DNA of 64,000 nucleotides from an uncultured Saprospirales bacterium (GCA_938008535.1 CALLKF010000114.1:13046-77045), one strand, 5' to 3'; counted from the first letter of the stretch, positions 25,935-34,555 are shown. Made by a program: numbers and translations. The notes: a model not told the origin generated them from the letters alone.

Positions 25935-27730
25935 GTAAAAATAAAAAACCGTTAACGCCAATAAAATCAACCACTAACGACACGGTAAGGAAGGCAAATG
26001 CTGACAAAAAAACGGTTACTACTTCTTCGTTTTCGTTGTTTGACTCGTTAGAAAATCATTTCAATAACAAACAAACTATATACTTAATTGCAAGTGTTGT
26101 GTTGGCTGCAATCTTTTCTTATTTATGTTTTGATGTAAAAATTTCGTTGGCAAATGACGATGCTTTATACATAGAAGCTGGTGCAAAATATGCGAATGCT
26201 TTTTTCAACCACGATTCATTTTATTTAGCAAATGCACCATTGTATCCAATGCTTTTAGGTTTAGTGATAAAAGTCGTTGGTGTGAAATTAATTACGTTGA
26301 AAGTATTTTCTGTAATACTATTTTGCGCTGGAATTGCATTTATTTTTTATGCTTTCAGAAACCGAATTCCGTTTATTATTTTAATTCCGACACTTTTATT
26401 AACTGCAATAAACTTTCCGTATCTAATGTACGCAAGTTTAACCTATTCGGAATGTTTGTACTTAGTTATTATCGGAATTTCATCGTATATTTTATTAAGA
26501 AGTTTTGAAAAAATTGAATCAACCGAATCGTTTTCGCAGCAATCCATTTTGCCAATTATAGCTATTGGTTTCGCTGGTTTCTTATTTTTAATTACCAGAA
26601 ATATTGCGGTAATCGCTATTGTTCCAATCGTCTTGTTTTTAGCTTACAGAATGAGATTTATCGAGGCTGGTGCATCGATTGCAAGCTTTGGCGCATTTTA
26701 TTTCTTATATAAACTAGCCATCAAAGTGATTTGGAAAATCGATGGCTCTCAATATGCATCGCAAAGTGGAATTATCTTTAATAAAAATGCATACAATCCA
26801 AGTTTAGGAAAAGAAACATTTGGCGGTTTTATCACGCGTTTAATTGAAAATTCGCAAATTTATATTGGACAACGTTTTATGTATGTGCTTGGTTTTCGCG
26901 AAGAGATATCATCAGCAGTTGGAGCCGATGGAAACATCACAGAATATACATCCACCAATAAATTAATTGCGCTTGCTTTCATTGGAATTGTTTTGGCATC
27001 ACTTTATTACATGCACAAAAACAAACAATATGTATTGCTTTTTTCTACCTTATTTTTCTCGGTTTTATTAGGAACAACGTTTGTTGCGCTTCAAACTTCT
27101 TGGGGCCAAACTCGATTAATTATGGTGTATTTACCATTGATTTTATTTTCCATTTTATACCTTTTTTATGCTATCGGCAAAGAATACTCATTCCTTCAAT
27201 TTTTATTGCCATCAGTATTTGTTGTTTTATATTTTTCGAGTTTATCAGCTACGCTAAAACAAGTGCAAGAACGCTATCCAGTTTTGCAAATAAACATGAA
27301 CGAAGATCCAACGTATGGCTACACAACAGATTGGCAAAATTATATTAAAATGACAAAATGGTGTGCTCAAAACTTACCAAACGAAACCAAACAAATTGCT
27401 GTTCGAAAAGCGCCAATGTCCTATATTTTTTCAGATGGAAAAGAATTTTATCCAATTTATAACACACCATATCAAGATGCAGATTCGTTGTTAACACCTT
27501 TCCGATTATCAAAAGTAAACTACATCATGCCTGCAAAATTGCGCGTTGTGCAAGATCAATATATTGAAGGTCAATTCATTTCAACTGTACATCGATACAT
27601 GGCATTTATTGCGCAAAAATATGGCGATCGCGCGTTTTCTTATGTACATCATGAAGGCGAGCAAGAAGAAGCTGTTTTGTATAAAATCAATTGGAATTAC
27701 ATCGATTCCATTAAACCATACCTTAAATAA
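25931..27730 (+). CDS. Multi-pass membrane protein, probable GT-C glycosyltransferase
   Basis: The 599-residue product has a basic cytoplasmic N-tail (KNKKPLTPIKSTTNDTVRK), about ten hydrophobic segments and a soluble C-terminal domain of about 150 residues. The first periplasmic loop has LANDDALYIEAG, where the paired acids fit the catalytic site of ArnT/PMT-type GT-C enzymes that use polyprenyl-phosphate sugars. I infer that it transfers a lipid-linked sugar outside the inner membrane. It is coupled to the FkbM gene upstream. Alternative: a membrane protein of unknown function with the same fold. Confidence 0.65.
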   Translation: MSKNKKPLTPIKSTTNDTVRKANADKKTVTTSSFSLFDSLENHFNNKQTIYLIASVVLAAIFSYLCFDVKISLANDDALYIEAGAKYANAFFNHDSFYLANAPLYPMLLGLVIKVVGVKLITLKVFSVILFCAGIAFIFYAFRNRIPFIILIPTLLLTAINFPYLMYASLTYSECLYLVIIGISSYILLRSFEKIESTESFSQQSILPIIAIGFAGFLFLITRNIAVIAIVPIVLFLAYRMRFIEAGASIASFGAFYFLYKLAIKVIWKIDGSQYASQSGIIFNKNAYNPSLGKETFGGFITRLIENSQIYIGQRFMYVLGFREEISSAVGADGNITEYTSTNKLIALAFIGIVLASLYYMHKNKQYVLLFSTLFFSVLLGTTFVALQTSWGQTRLIMVYLPLILFSILYLFYAIGKEYSFLQFLLPSVFVVLYFSSLSATLKQVQERYPVLQINMNEDPTYGYTTDWQNYIKMTKWCAQNLPNETKQIAVRKAPMSYIFSDGKEFYPIYNTPYQDADSLLTPFRLSKVNYIMPAKLRVVQDQYIEGQFISTVHRYMAFIAQKYGDRAFSYVHHEGEQEEAVLYKINWNYIDSIKPYLK

Positions 27731-27749
27731 TTATTGGATAATACATGCA

Positions 27750-27781
27750 TTGGTTTCTTTTCTTTTTTTGAAGTATCTTTG
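27750..27781 (+). promoter_or_regulatory. Promoter for the second FkbM gene
   Basis: TTG at 27750-27752 and TATCTTTG at 27774-27781 are 21 bases apart and match the Bacteroidota -33 and -7 elements. The start of transcription would lie near 27788, about 13 bases before the ATG at 27801. This suggests that the second FkbM gene and the fusion after it form their own transcription unit. Confidence 0.6.
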
Positions 27782-27800
27782 CAATTAGCACACTATATAT

Positions 27801-28652
27801 ATGAACATCGTTCTCAGAAATCTTCCTTTAACACGCATCAAAATATTTGGTGCAAAAATCCTATTGTTTTTTACATCCTTTTTTGTAAACACAAAAAAGA
27901 AACATCTTATAAAAAGAAACGACATCAATTTTGAAGTTGACTTAACAGAAGGTATCGACCTTTCATTATATCTTTTCAATAATTTTCAGTCACATGTGTA
28001 TGAAAATAAATTTGTGCAATTAAAAAATGATGATGTCATTTTTGATATTGGTGCAAACGTTGGAATTATGTCGTTGAACTTTGCCAACAAAGCACGCAAC
28101 GGAATAGTATATGCATTTGAGCCAACGCATTATGCTTTGAAAAAATTATACAGAAACTTAGAACTTAATCCAGAATTAGCAAAAAATATTGTGGTAACGA
28201 ATTGTTTTGTTTCGGCTAAATCTGATGACAATCCAAATATCGTTGCCTTTTCATCTTGGAGTTTAACCAACAGAACCGATAGCGACCACGAACATCATTT
28301 GGGAACGCCAATGTCTGCTGATGGTGTGCCATCTATTACGATGGATGATTTTGTAGAAAAGAACAACATCACCAAATTAGATTTTATAAAAATTGATACG
28401 GATGGTCACGAGTTTGAAGTATTTATTGGTGCAAAAAAATCACTTCAAAAATTAAGACCGAAAATAATTTTCGAATTAGGTTTATATGTAATGACTGAGA
28501 AAAATTTTAGTTTTGATTTTTACGCAACCTATTTTAACGATTTAAATTATACGTTGTACGACTCAAGCAACTACGAAAAAATCACCATAGAAAATTATGC
28601 GAATCACTTGCCAAAATATGGCAGCATTGATGTTTTAGCTATTCCAAATTAA
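27801..28652 (+). CDS. FkbM-family methyltransferase (second copy)
   Basis: The 283-residue product has a short hydrophobic N-terminus (ILLFFTSFFVNT, about 20-31) that might anchor it, then the SAM loop DVIFDIGANVGIMSLNFA, AFEPTHYALKKL and FIKIDTDGHEFEVFIGA, the FkbM signature. It is expected to be an O-methyltransferase acting on a sugar. It differs from the first copy in the N-terminal extension and in the loop after the SAM site. It lies 9 bases before the methyltransferase-GT2 fusion. Confidence 0.85.
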   Translation: MNIVLRNLPLTRIKIFGAKILLFFTSFFVNTKKKHLIKRNDINFEVDLTEGIDLSLYLFNNFQSHVYENKFVQLKNDDVIFDIGANVGIMSLNFANKARNGIVYAFEPTHYALKKLYRNLELNPELAKNIVVTNCFVSAKSDDNPNIVAFSSWSLTNRTDSDHEHHLGTPMSADGVPSITMDDFVEKNNITKLDFIKIDTDGHEFEVFIGAKKSLQKLRPKIIFELGLYVMTEKNFSFDFYATYFNDLNYTLYDSSNYEKITIENYANHLPKYGSIDVLAIPN

Positions 28653-28661
28653 TTTGTAAAA

Positions 28662-30095
28662 ATGGAAATCTCAACACGTAAACACACCATTTTAAAGCAC
28701 TTTGAAGCTGTTGCATCTAATTATTTGCAATATAGAAATCGATTTTCGTATTACGGAAAAGACATCATCAATTACCTTAATTTCTTTGTTAGCGAAACGG
28801 ATAGTGTGTTGGAAATTGGGTGTGGTTGTGGTGAAACCATTCATGGTTTAAAAGCAACAAATAAAACTGGAATCGATTTTTCAACAAAGATGATTGAAGT
28901 GGCAAAAGCCAATTTTGCAGATGTTGATTTTTATGTGATGGATGCCGAAAACATTACATTAGATAAAAAATTCGATGTTATTATTTTCAATAACATTATT
29001 GGTTATTTAGATAATATTCAGGATGTGTTTTATGCAATCAAAAAAAATTGCCACGAACACACGCGCGTTATCATTTCTTACTATAATCATTACTGGGAAC
29101 CGATGCTAAATTTCGGCGAAACGATTGGTTATAAAAAGAAATCACCACAACAAAACTGGTTGGATGCAAAAGACATTTCCAACCTTTTATATCTATCTGG
29201 ATTTGAAACGTACCGAACAAACAAACGTTTATTATTACCGATAAATATTCCAATTGTTTCCTGGTTTTTTAATAAATATTTGGCAAAATTGCCTCTTATA
29301 AAATCGCTTTGTTTAAACCAATTTTTGTTTGCGCGTCCGTTTTTAAATTATAAAGATGAAGAAGTAAATGAAAAATATTCGGTGAGTATTTGCATTCCAG
29401 CTCGCAACGAAAGTGGCAATATTGAAAACGCTATTTTGCGCTTACCTAAGTTTGCAAAACATCAGGAAATTATTTTTATTGAAGGAAATTCTTCAGATGA
29501 TACTTGGCAAAAAATACAAGAAATACAGGAGAAATATCGTGATTCACACGATATAAAAATTGGCCAGCAAGACGGAAAAGGAAAAGGCGATGCAGTACGT
29601 AAAGGATATGCCATGGCAACTGGTGACATCTTGATGATTTTAGATGCTGACTTAACGATGCCACCAGAAGAATTACCTAAGTTTTATAATGCGATTGCAT
29701 CCGGAAAAGGCGAGTTTATTAATGGTTCGCGTTTGGTGTATCCAATGGATAAAGAAGCGATGCGGTTTTTAAATACTTTAGGAAATAAATTTTTCAGCAA
29801 AGTATTTTCCTGGTTATTAGAACAACCTATTAAAGATAGTTTGTGCGGCACCAAAGTGATGTTCCGAGAAGATTATATGAAGTTGATTGCCAACCGCAAA
29901 TTCTTTGGCGATTTTGATCCATTTGGCGATTTTGATTTGTTGTTTGGTGCGTATAAACTCAATCTGAAAATTATTGATTTACCTATTCGCTATCGCGAAC
30001 GCACGTATGGTGACACGAATATTTCGCGTTTCACCAACGGATTTATGTTGTTAAGAATGTGCTGGTTTGCTGCTGGAAAAATTAAGTTTTGGTAG
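28662..30095 (+). CDS. Fusion of class I SAM methyltransferase and GT2 glycosyltransferase
   Basis: The 477-residue protein has two enzymes in one chain. Residues about 5-215 are a class I methyltransferase (VLEIGCGCGETIHGL with the SAM loop, GIDFSTKMIEVA, FDVIIFNNIIGYL). Residues about 240-470 are a GT-A glycosyltransferase of family 2, dolichyl-phosphate sugar synthase-like: VSICIPARNESGNIENAI, GKGKGDAVRKGY, and DAD in MILDADLTMPPEEL for metal and UDP/GDP-sugar. No C-terminal membrane pair is seen. The likely product is a polyprenyl-phosphate sugar supplied to the GT-C protein upstream, with the methyltransferase modifying sugar or lipid; this is inference. Confidence 0.82.
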   Translation: MEISTRKHTILKHFEAVASNYLQYRNRFSYYGKDIINYLNFFVSETDSVLEIGCGCGETIHGLKATNKTGIDFSTKMIEVAKANFADVDFYVMDAENITLDKKFDVIIFNNIIGYLDNIQDVFYAIKKNCHEHTRVIISYYNHYWEPMLNFGETIGYKKKSPQQNWLDAKDISNLLYLSGFETYRTNKRLLLPINIPIVSWFFNKYLAKLPLIKSLCLNQFLFARPFLNYKDEEVNEKYSVSICIPARNESGNIENAILRLPKFAKHQEIIFIEGNSSDDTWQKIQEIQEKYRDSHDIKIGQQDGKGKGDAVRKGYAMATGDILMILDADLTMPPEELPKFYNAIASGKGEFINGSRLVYPMDKEAMRFLNTLGNKFFSKVFSWLLEQPIKDSLCGTKVMFREDYMKLIANRKFFGDFDPFGDFDLLFGAYKLNLKIIDLPIRYRERTYGDTNISRFTNGFMLLRMCWFAAGKIKFW

Positions 30096-30117
30096 AAATT
30101 TCACGCAAATAAAAAAT

Positions 30118-30149
30118 AAAAAAGACGCAAATAAATTGCGTCTTTTTTT
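30118..30149. terminator. Terminator after the fusion gene
   Basis: GACGCAA (30124-30130) and TTGCGTC (30136-30142) form a stem with a 5-base loop, preceded by an A run and followed by seven Ts. It can end transcription of the plus-strand cluster and, by its A run, also of the minus-strand rluB-like gene ending at 30183. Confidence 0.85.
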
Positions 30150-30182
30150 ATAATTAAAATCTTGTGTCTACTTTTCTTGAAT

Positions 30183-31106
30183 CTATTTCTCTAAATCTTC
30201 TTTCGGCTTTTTCTCTTTCTTATTCGCGATGAAATATTTCAAGAAAATAACTTCTTTTTCTGAAAGGAAACGCCATTTTCCGCGTGGCACATTTTTCTTC
30301 GTTAAACCAGCGTATAATACTCTGTCCAACTTCGTTACTTCATATTCTAAATGCTCAAAAATACGTCTTACAATACGGTTTTTGCCACTGTGCAATTCAA
30401 TGCCAACATATCTATCGTCGCCTCGTGGCAAGGTATATTCAACATGATCAACAGATGCTTTGCCGTCTTCCAAAACCAAACCTTCTCTGATTTTTAGTAA
30501 ATCTTTTTGATCTAACGGTTTGTCTAATTCTACCTGATATACTTTCGTTACTTCACCACTTGGATGCGATAACTTTTGTGCCAGTTCACCATCATTCGTC
30601 AATAAAATAACACCTGTCGAATTTCTATCCAATCGTCCAACTGGATACAAGCGCGCATCTTTCACGGTACTTACTAATTCCATCACTGTTTTGCGTTCTC
30701 TATCGTCAGAAACCGTAGTCAAATAGCCTTTCGGTTTGTTTAGTAAAATATAGATTTTGCGTTCGTTCTGAACTCGTTTGTTTTTAAATTTTACGATGTC
30801 TTTCGGCAACACTTTGTAACCCATTTCTAACACAGCCACATCATTTACGGTAACGTATCCAGCTTTAATATACTCATCGGCTTGACGGCGCGAACACACA
30901 CCTGCATTCGAGATAAATTTATTTAAACGCGTTTCTTCGTCAGCTGATTTTTTTTCTACAGGTGGCGTGAAATTGCGAACAGCATGTTCTATTTTGCCGG
31001 CAAATGGGTCGTTATTCCTTTTTTCAAACTTCTTATTTTTTAGAAAGTTAGTTTTGTTGGGCGACGTCGACGGATTGATGGTTGTTCTCGATATTCTCTT
31101 TCTCAC
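30183..31106 (-). CDS. rluB: rRNA pseudouridine synthase of the RsuA/RluB family
   Basis: The 307-residue protein has a basic, low-complexity N-terminal tail (about 1-58), an S4 RNA-binding domain at about 58-110 (RLNKFISNAGVCSRRQADEYI) and the pseudouridine synthase domain with the catalytic D160 in GRLDRNSTGVILLTNDGEL. Members of this family modify one uridine in 23S rRNA (RluB, RluE, RluF) or 16S rRNA (RsuA); the S4 domain and sequence fit RluB best. The ORF start overlaps the end of scpB by 59 bases. No other ATG is available before the S4 domain, so the overlap is probably real or a non-ATG start is used. Confidence 0.88.
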   Translation of the reverse strand: MRKRISRTTINPSTSPNKTNFLKNKKFEKRNNDPFAGKIEHAVRNFTPPVEKKSADEETRLNKFISNAGVCSRRQADEYIKAGYVTVNDVAVLEMGYKVLPKDIVKFKNKRVQNERKIYILLNKPKGYLTTVSDDRERKTVMELVSTVKDARLYPVGRLDRNSTGVILLTNDGELAQKLSHPSGEVTKVYQVELDKPLDQKDLLKIREGLVLEDGKASVDHVEYTLPRGDDRYVGIELHSGKNRIVRRIFEHLEYEVTKLDRVLYAGLTKKNVPRGKWRFLSEKEVIFLKYFIANKKEKKPKEDLEK

Positions 31107-31650
31107 CTATTTGGTTTTGTAGTTCTTCAAATTCTTTCAATTTTGGTAAATCATCTAACGAATTGATGCCAAAATAGTCTAAAAATTGTTGCGTTGTTTT
31201 GTATAATAAAGGTTTGCCTGGCTCTTCGCTTCTACCAGCAATTTCAATTAATTCTTTTTCTACGAGTTTTTGTACCGTATAATCTGCATTCACACCACGA
31301 ATGGTTTCTATCACGTGCTTTGTAACTGGTTGTTTATACGCAATAATTGCCAATGATTCCAGTGCAGCAGTGGTTAAACGTTTCACCGTATTTCTATTTA
31401 AAAATGCAGAAACCGCATGATGATAATCGGCTTTGGTTAAAAACTGATAGCCACCGCCAACTTCACCTAATTCGAAAGGAAATAAATCATTGTTGTATTT
31501 TTCTTTAATAACGAAAATCACGCCTTCAATTTCTTCCGTTGTAAACAGCGTTTCAGTTTGTTTATTTAAATACGTTAATAATTCGTCCACTTTAATTGGA
31601 CTTTCAGCAGCGAAAATGATTGCTTCTATATTTTTTTGTACTTCTTCCAC
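31048..31650 (-). CDS. scpB: Segregation and condensation protein B
   Basis: ScpB is a subunit of the SMC-ScpAB complex that organises and separates chromosomes. I place the start at the GTG at 31648-31650 (VEEVQKNIEAIIFAAESPIK), giving 200 residues; the open frame extends upstream to 31746, but those residues do not resemble ScpB and include an intergenic-type sequence. Two winged-helix domains follow, with AVSAFLNRNTVKRLTTAALESLAIIAY as the conserved centre and ETIRGVNADYTVQKLVEKELIEIAGR. A TATCTTTA box ends 4 bases before the GTG. scpA and smc are not in the window. Confidence 0.9.
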   Translation of the reverse strand: MEEVQKNIEAIIFAAESPIKVDELLTYLNKQTETLFTTEEIEGVIFVIKEKYNNDLFPFELGEVGGGYQFLTKADYHHAVSAFLNRNTVKRLTTAALESLAIIAYKQPVTKHVIETIRGVNADYTVQKLVEKELIEIAGRSEEPGKPLLYKTTQQFLDYFGINSLDDLPKLKEFEELQNQIGEKENIENNHQSVDVAQQN

Positions 31651-31782
31651 GATGTAAAGATAAGAAATAGATGTGAGATTTAGATTTGAGAATTGGTATT
31701 TTTGGTTAAGTGTCACCAAAAGCGAATAAATTAATTTGTATAGCAAAAGATGGTCTATTATATTTGGAATTAAAATCCAGAA

Positions 31783-32181
31783 ATGGAAACATCACCGAAA
31801 TTCTCTACTATTGACGAGTACCTTGCATTACAGACGAAAGAAGTTCGTGCTATTTTGCAGCAGTTACGTCAAACCATACAAAAGGCAGCACCTGATGCCG
31901 AAGAAGTTATCAGCTATTCCATGCCTGCGTTTAAATTTCATGGAATGCTGGTGTGGTTTGCCGCATGGAAAAATCACTATGGAATTTATGTTCCTTCGGT
32001 TTTAGCGATTTTCAAAGATAAACTTGCTGCGTACGAAACGACAAAAGCAACCGTTCGTTTTCCGTATGATAAACCTATTCCGAAAAAGCTAATTACTGAA
32101 ATAATACAATATGCAGCACAGGAAAACCTGCGCAAGAAAGTGCTGAAAGAACAGGCAACGTCTAAGAAAGTTAAACGATAA
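31783..32181 (+). CDS. DUF1801 (YdhG-like) protein
   Basis: The 132-residue soluble product has the DUF1801 pattern: STIDEYLALQTKEVRAILQQLR, then EVISYSMPAFKFHGMLVWFAAWKNHYGIYV and FPYDKPIPKKLITEII. The YdhG/DUF1801 fold is linked to iron handling (a frataxin-like proposal) but function is not settled. It is transcribed opposite to the unrecognised gene at 32209 with convergent ends 27 bases apart. Confidence 0.85.
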   Translation: METSPKFSTIDEYLALQTKEVRAILQQLRQTIQKAAPDAEEVISYSMPAFKFHGMLVWFAAWKNHYGIYVPSVLAIFKDKLAAYETTKATVRFPYDKPIPKKLITEIIQYAAQENLRKKVLKEQATSKKVKR

Positions 32182-32208
32182 TAAATAACTGCTTCACCTT
32201 TTTTTATT

Positions 32209-32913
32209 TTACACCATATCATCATCCTTAACTTCCTTCTTCTTTTTTCCTGGTGATGGCTTATAGACAAACTGCTTCTGTTTGGCGTAATCATCCTGAT
32301 ACACGCGCTGTGCGGCTTTGTTGATGTGCGCCATGATTTTATAACAAGTATTTAAAACAATAATGCGTTCTTCTGTGGTTTTTGGGCGCTCTTTTTTAAA
32401 TGATTCTTGTGATGTATTGGTGTTTTGAAGTTCTAATTTTACGGTGTTAATGTCGGCAATATCTGCCGCCGTCATGCCTTTTGCTATCAGTTCAGTGGCG
32501 TATTTTTGGCACTTTTCATACATCTTGTCCATAAACACAATCATCTTCGCCTTGTTTTTGCGCACGCTGAGGTAGTCGTTAAAACCAAACTCGCCCTGCG
32601 TAGCCACACTGTTCTCAAATGCTTTTTCTGCAAAATAGCGCACGTCGGTATATTTGCCGCGCGCCTTGTCCATCACCTTTGCCACTACTTCGGTTTTGTG
32701 CGCCTGCTGCGAACGAATTACATAATCTGCACCTGCTGTATCGGCAGCTTCGATGGCAAGCATATACTCATCGGCATAGGCAACATCCAAGGTAGTATCG
32801 TACGCGGTGAATTTATCGATCTCACTCAAAAAGAAGTGGTGCATCGTGCGCGCTGTGCTCGACATAAAGGCATCTCTGCCTCTGTACGCTCTGTAGATTT
32901 TTTTAGATTCCAT
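32209..32913 (-). CDS. Unrecognised protein, G+C-rich gene next to the palindromic repeat array
   Basis: I place the start at the ATG at 32911-32913 (MESKKIYRAYRGRDAFM), 234 residues. The longer frame to 32958 adds residues that look non-coding. The product is soluble, mostly helical and very charged, with no signal peptide, and ends in a Lys-rich tail followed by KDDDMV. No family recognised. An Ala/Asp-rich YADEYMLAIEAADTAGADY stretch and the closing helix VLNTCYKIMAHINKAAQRVY suggest a helical bundle. Codon use is far G+C-richer than its neighbours (32 of 60 bases at 32641-32700). The 21-bp inverted array starts 160 bases upstream of the start codon. Transfer is likely; function unknown. 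Confidence 0.6.
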   Translation of the reverse strand: MESKKIYRAYRGRDAFMSSTARTMHHFFLSEIDKFTAYDTTLDVAYADEYMLAIEAADTAGADYVIRSQQAHKTEVVAKVMDKARGKYTDVRYFAEKAFENSVATQGEFGFNDYLSVRKNKAKMIVFMDKMYEKCQKYATELIAKGMTAADIADINTVKLELQNTNTSQESFKKERPKTTEERIIVLNTCYKIMAHINKAAQRVYQDDYAKQKQFVYKPSPGKKKKEVKDDDMV

Positions 32914-33072
32914 AGTTTTATTGGTTAAATGATTAATTACATATACTAAAATAGTCATTTTGGTAAATTAATTAAATTATTTAAGATAAGATATTTACAC
33001 TATGACGAAATGTTGTTGATAAATGCGTCTTTTCGGCGTCTTTTTATCGCTTGTCAGCCAATGTTTGATGTG

Positions 33073-33521
33073 TTCCACAAAATGCCTGATACATTCCACG
33101 TTGTTTTTAATATATTCCATTAAATCTTTGATTTGTTCCACATCTTCTTTAATATATTCCAGCATGTTTTTAATATGTTCTACGTTGTCTTTGATTCATT
33201 CCACATATTCTTTAATATATTCCACGTTATCTTTATATCATTCCACCATAACTTTGATTTGTTCCACATATTCTTTAATACGTTCCACTAGTGGAATGGA
33301 TTAAAAACATAGTGGAACAACTTATGCATAAGGTGGAACGATATAATCATAAAGTGGAATGTATCAAAGAACATTTGGAATAGTACATGCATTGAATGGA
33401 ATATATTAAAGACAACGTGGAAGAATACATGCATTACATGGATTATATTAAGCATAACATGGAATGATATAAAGACAACGTGGAATGTATCATGCATAAT
33501 GTGGAATAGCTCGTGCATGGT
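33073..33521. repeat. Large inverted array of 21-bp units around a 14-bp palindrome
   Basis: The left arm has ten 21-base units starting TTCCAC (33073-33282). The right arm has eleven units starting GTGGAA (33291-33521). They meet at TTCCACTAGTGGAA (33283-33296), a perfect palindrome. Fifteen of twenty-two cores are exact, the rest differ by one or two bases. A typical outward-reading unit is GTGGAA, three variable bases, ATYAAAGA and four more. Read in threes outward from the centre, each arm encodes heptads like VEYIKDN with hydrophobic first and fourth residues, but at least two in-frame stops occur on the left arm and four on the right, nearly all in the variable third codon. Confidence 0.95.
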
Positions 33522-33578
33522 GTAACAATCGGTAAAAATCTACTGACTTCCAACAACTGTGCTCTGTAAATTGTTAAA

Positions 33579-33609
33579 ACAAAAAAACCGGACACTTGCG
33601 TATCCGGTT
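33579..33609 (-). terminator. Terminator of the atp operon
   Basis: On the minus strand AACCGGA and TCCGGTT flank a 10-base loop and are followed by a T run. It lies 53 bases beyond the atpG stop codon, at the end of the ATP synthase operon. Confidence 0.85.
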
Positions 33610-33661
33610 CGGTATGTATAGTATAAATAACTTGTATCTAATAACCTAACAATCTCTTTAA

Positions 33662-34555
33662 CTAGCCGTTGCTTAATGCCGCAGCACCTGAAACGATCTC
33701 TGATAACTCGGTGGTAATGGCCGCCTGACGTGCGCGGTTATACATAATGTTCAATTGTTTCAATAACTCGTTCGCGTTCTCTGTTGCTTTATCCATCGCC
33801 GTCATACGAGCGCCATGTTCTGAAGCGTTTGAATCTAACAAGTAACGGAAAAACTGTGTTTTTAAAATCTTCGGAACCAAATCTTTCAAAATTTTATCTT
33901 GAGTTGGCTCAAACATATAATCTGCCTTTCCTTTCGATGCGCCTTTTGCAGGAACTATCGTTTGAATTGGTAAAAATTGCTCTGTAGATGGAATTTGAGT
34001 AGCTGCATTTTTAAATTGTCCGTACACTACTTCTACCACATCATATTCTTTTTGCTCAAACGCATACATAATAAACTCAGCCGCTTTCGATGCATTCTCA
34101 AACGTTAAGTTGGAATATAAACCTGCGTAATCGTTATTTACTTTATGTTTTGATGATGATTTGAAAGCATCAAAACCTTTCTTACCAATCGATAAAATTT
34201 GTACTTTTCCTTTCGCAGCTAATTCAGGATATTTTTCATTGATTAATACTTTTGCAGATTTTACCGAGTTGGCGTTGAAACCACCGCACAAACCTTTATC
34301 AGAAGTAATAACCACAATCAATACTTTATTGATGGCACGTTGAGTTGCAAATGGCGAACTCATTTCGCCACCTAAATTAGAAGCGATATTTTGTAAAACA
34401 TTATTTAATTGATCTGCATACGGACGAATTTGCACAATGCGCTCGGTTGCTCTTCTCAACTTAGCAGCCGATACCATTTTCATAGCTTTAGTGATCTGTG
34501 TGGTTGATTTCACAGATGCCATTCTTAATCGTACTTCTTTTAAATTTGCTCCCAT
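33662..34555 (-). CDS. atpG: ATP synthase gamma subunit
   Basis: The 297-residue protein is the central rotor stalk of F1. It begins MGANLKEVRLRMASVKSTTQITKAMKMVSAAKLRRA, with the conserved long N-terminal helix, has SDKGLCGGFN around 88-97, and ends with a long C-terminal helix (TENANELLKQLNIMYNRARQAAITTELSEIVSGA, quoted as pattern). Last gene of the operon. A 79-base gap separates it from atpA, which contains a GAGATGTGAG-type imperfect repeat and hairpin and may affect the relative amount of gamma. Confidence 0.97.
   Translation of the reverse strand: MGANLKEVRLRMASVKSTTQITKAMKMVSAAKLRRATERIVQIRPYADQLNNVLQNIASNLGGEMSSPFATQRAINKVLIVVITSDKGLCGGFNANSVKSAKVLINEKYPELAAKGKVQILSIGKKGFDAFKSSSKHKVNNDYAGLYSNLTFENASKAAEFIMYAFEQKEYDVVEVVYGQFKNAATQIPSTEQFLPIQTIVPAKGASKGKADYMFEPTQDKILKDLVPKILKTQFFRYLLDSNASEHGARMTAMDKATENANELLKQLNIMYNRARQAAITTELSEIVSGAAALSNG

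Noticed and set aside
31651..31746. Longer scpB N-terminus
   Set aside because: The extra codons coincide with an intergenic-type sequence and do not resemble ScpB; a GTG at 31648-31650 gives the family N-terminus.
33023..33304. Plus-strand open frame of 93 codons over the left repeat arm
   Set aside because: Made of SLIYSTS-type repeats that follow directly from the 21-bp unit; no independent sign of coding.
33288..33518. Minus-strand open frame of 76 codons over the right repeat arm
   Set aside because: Also a by-product of the 21-base period.
33073..33521. CRISPR array
   Set aside because: Units are contiguous, diverged and inverted around a centre, with no unique spacers and no cas gene.
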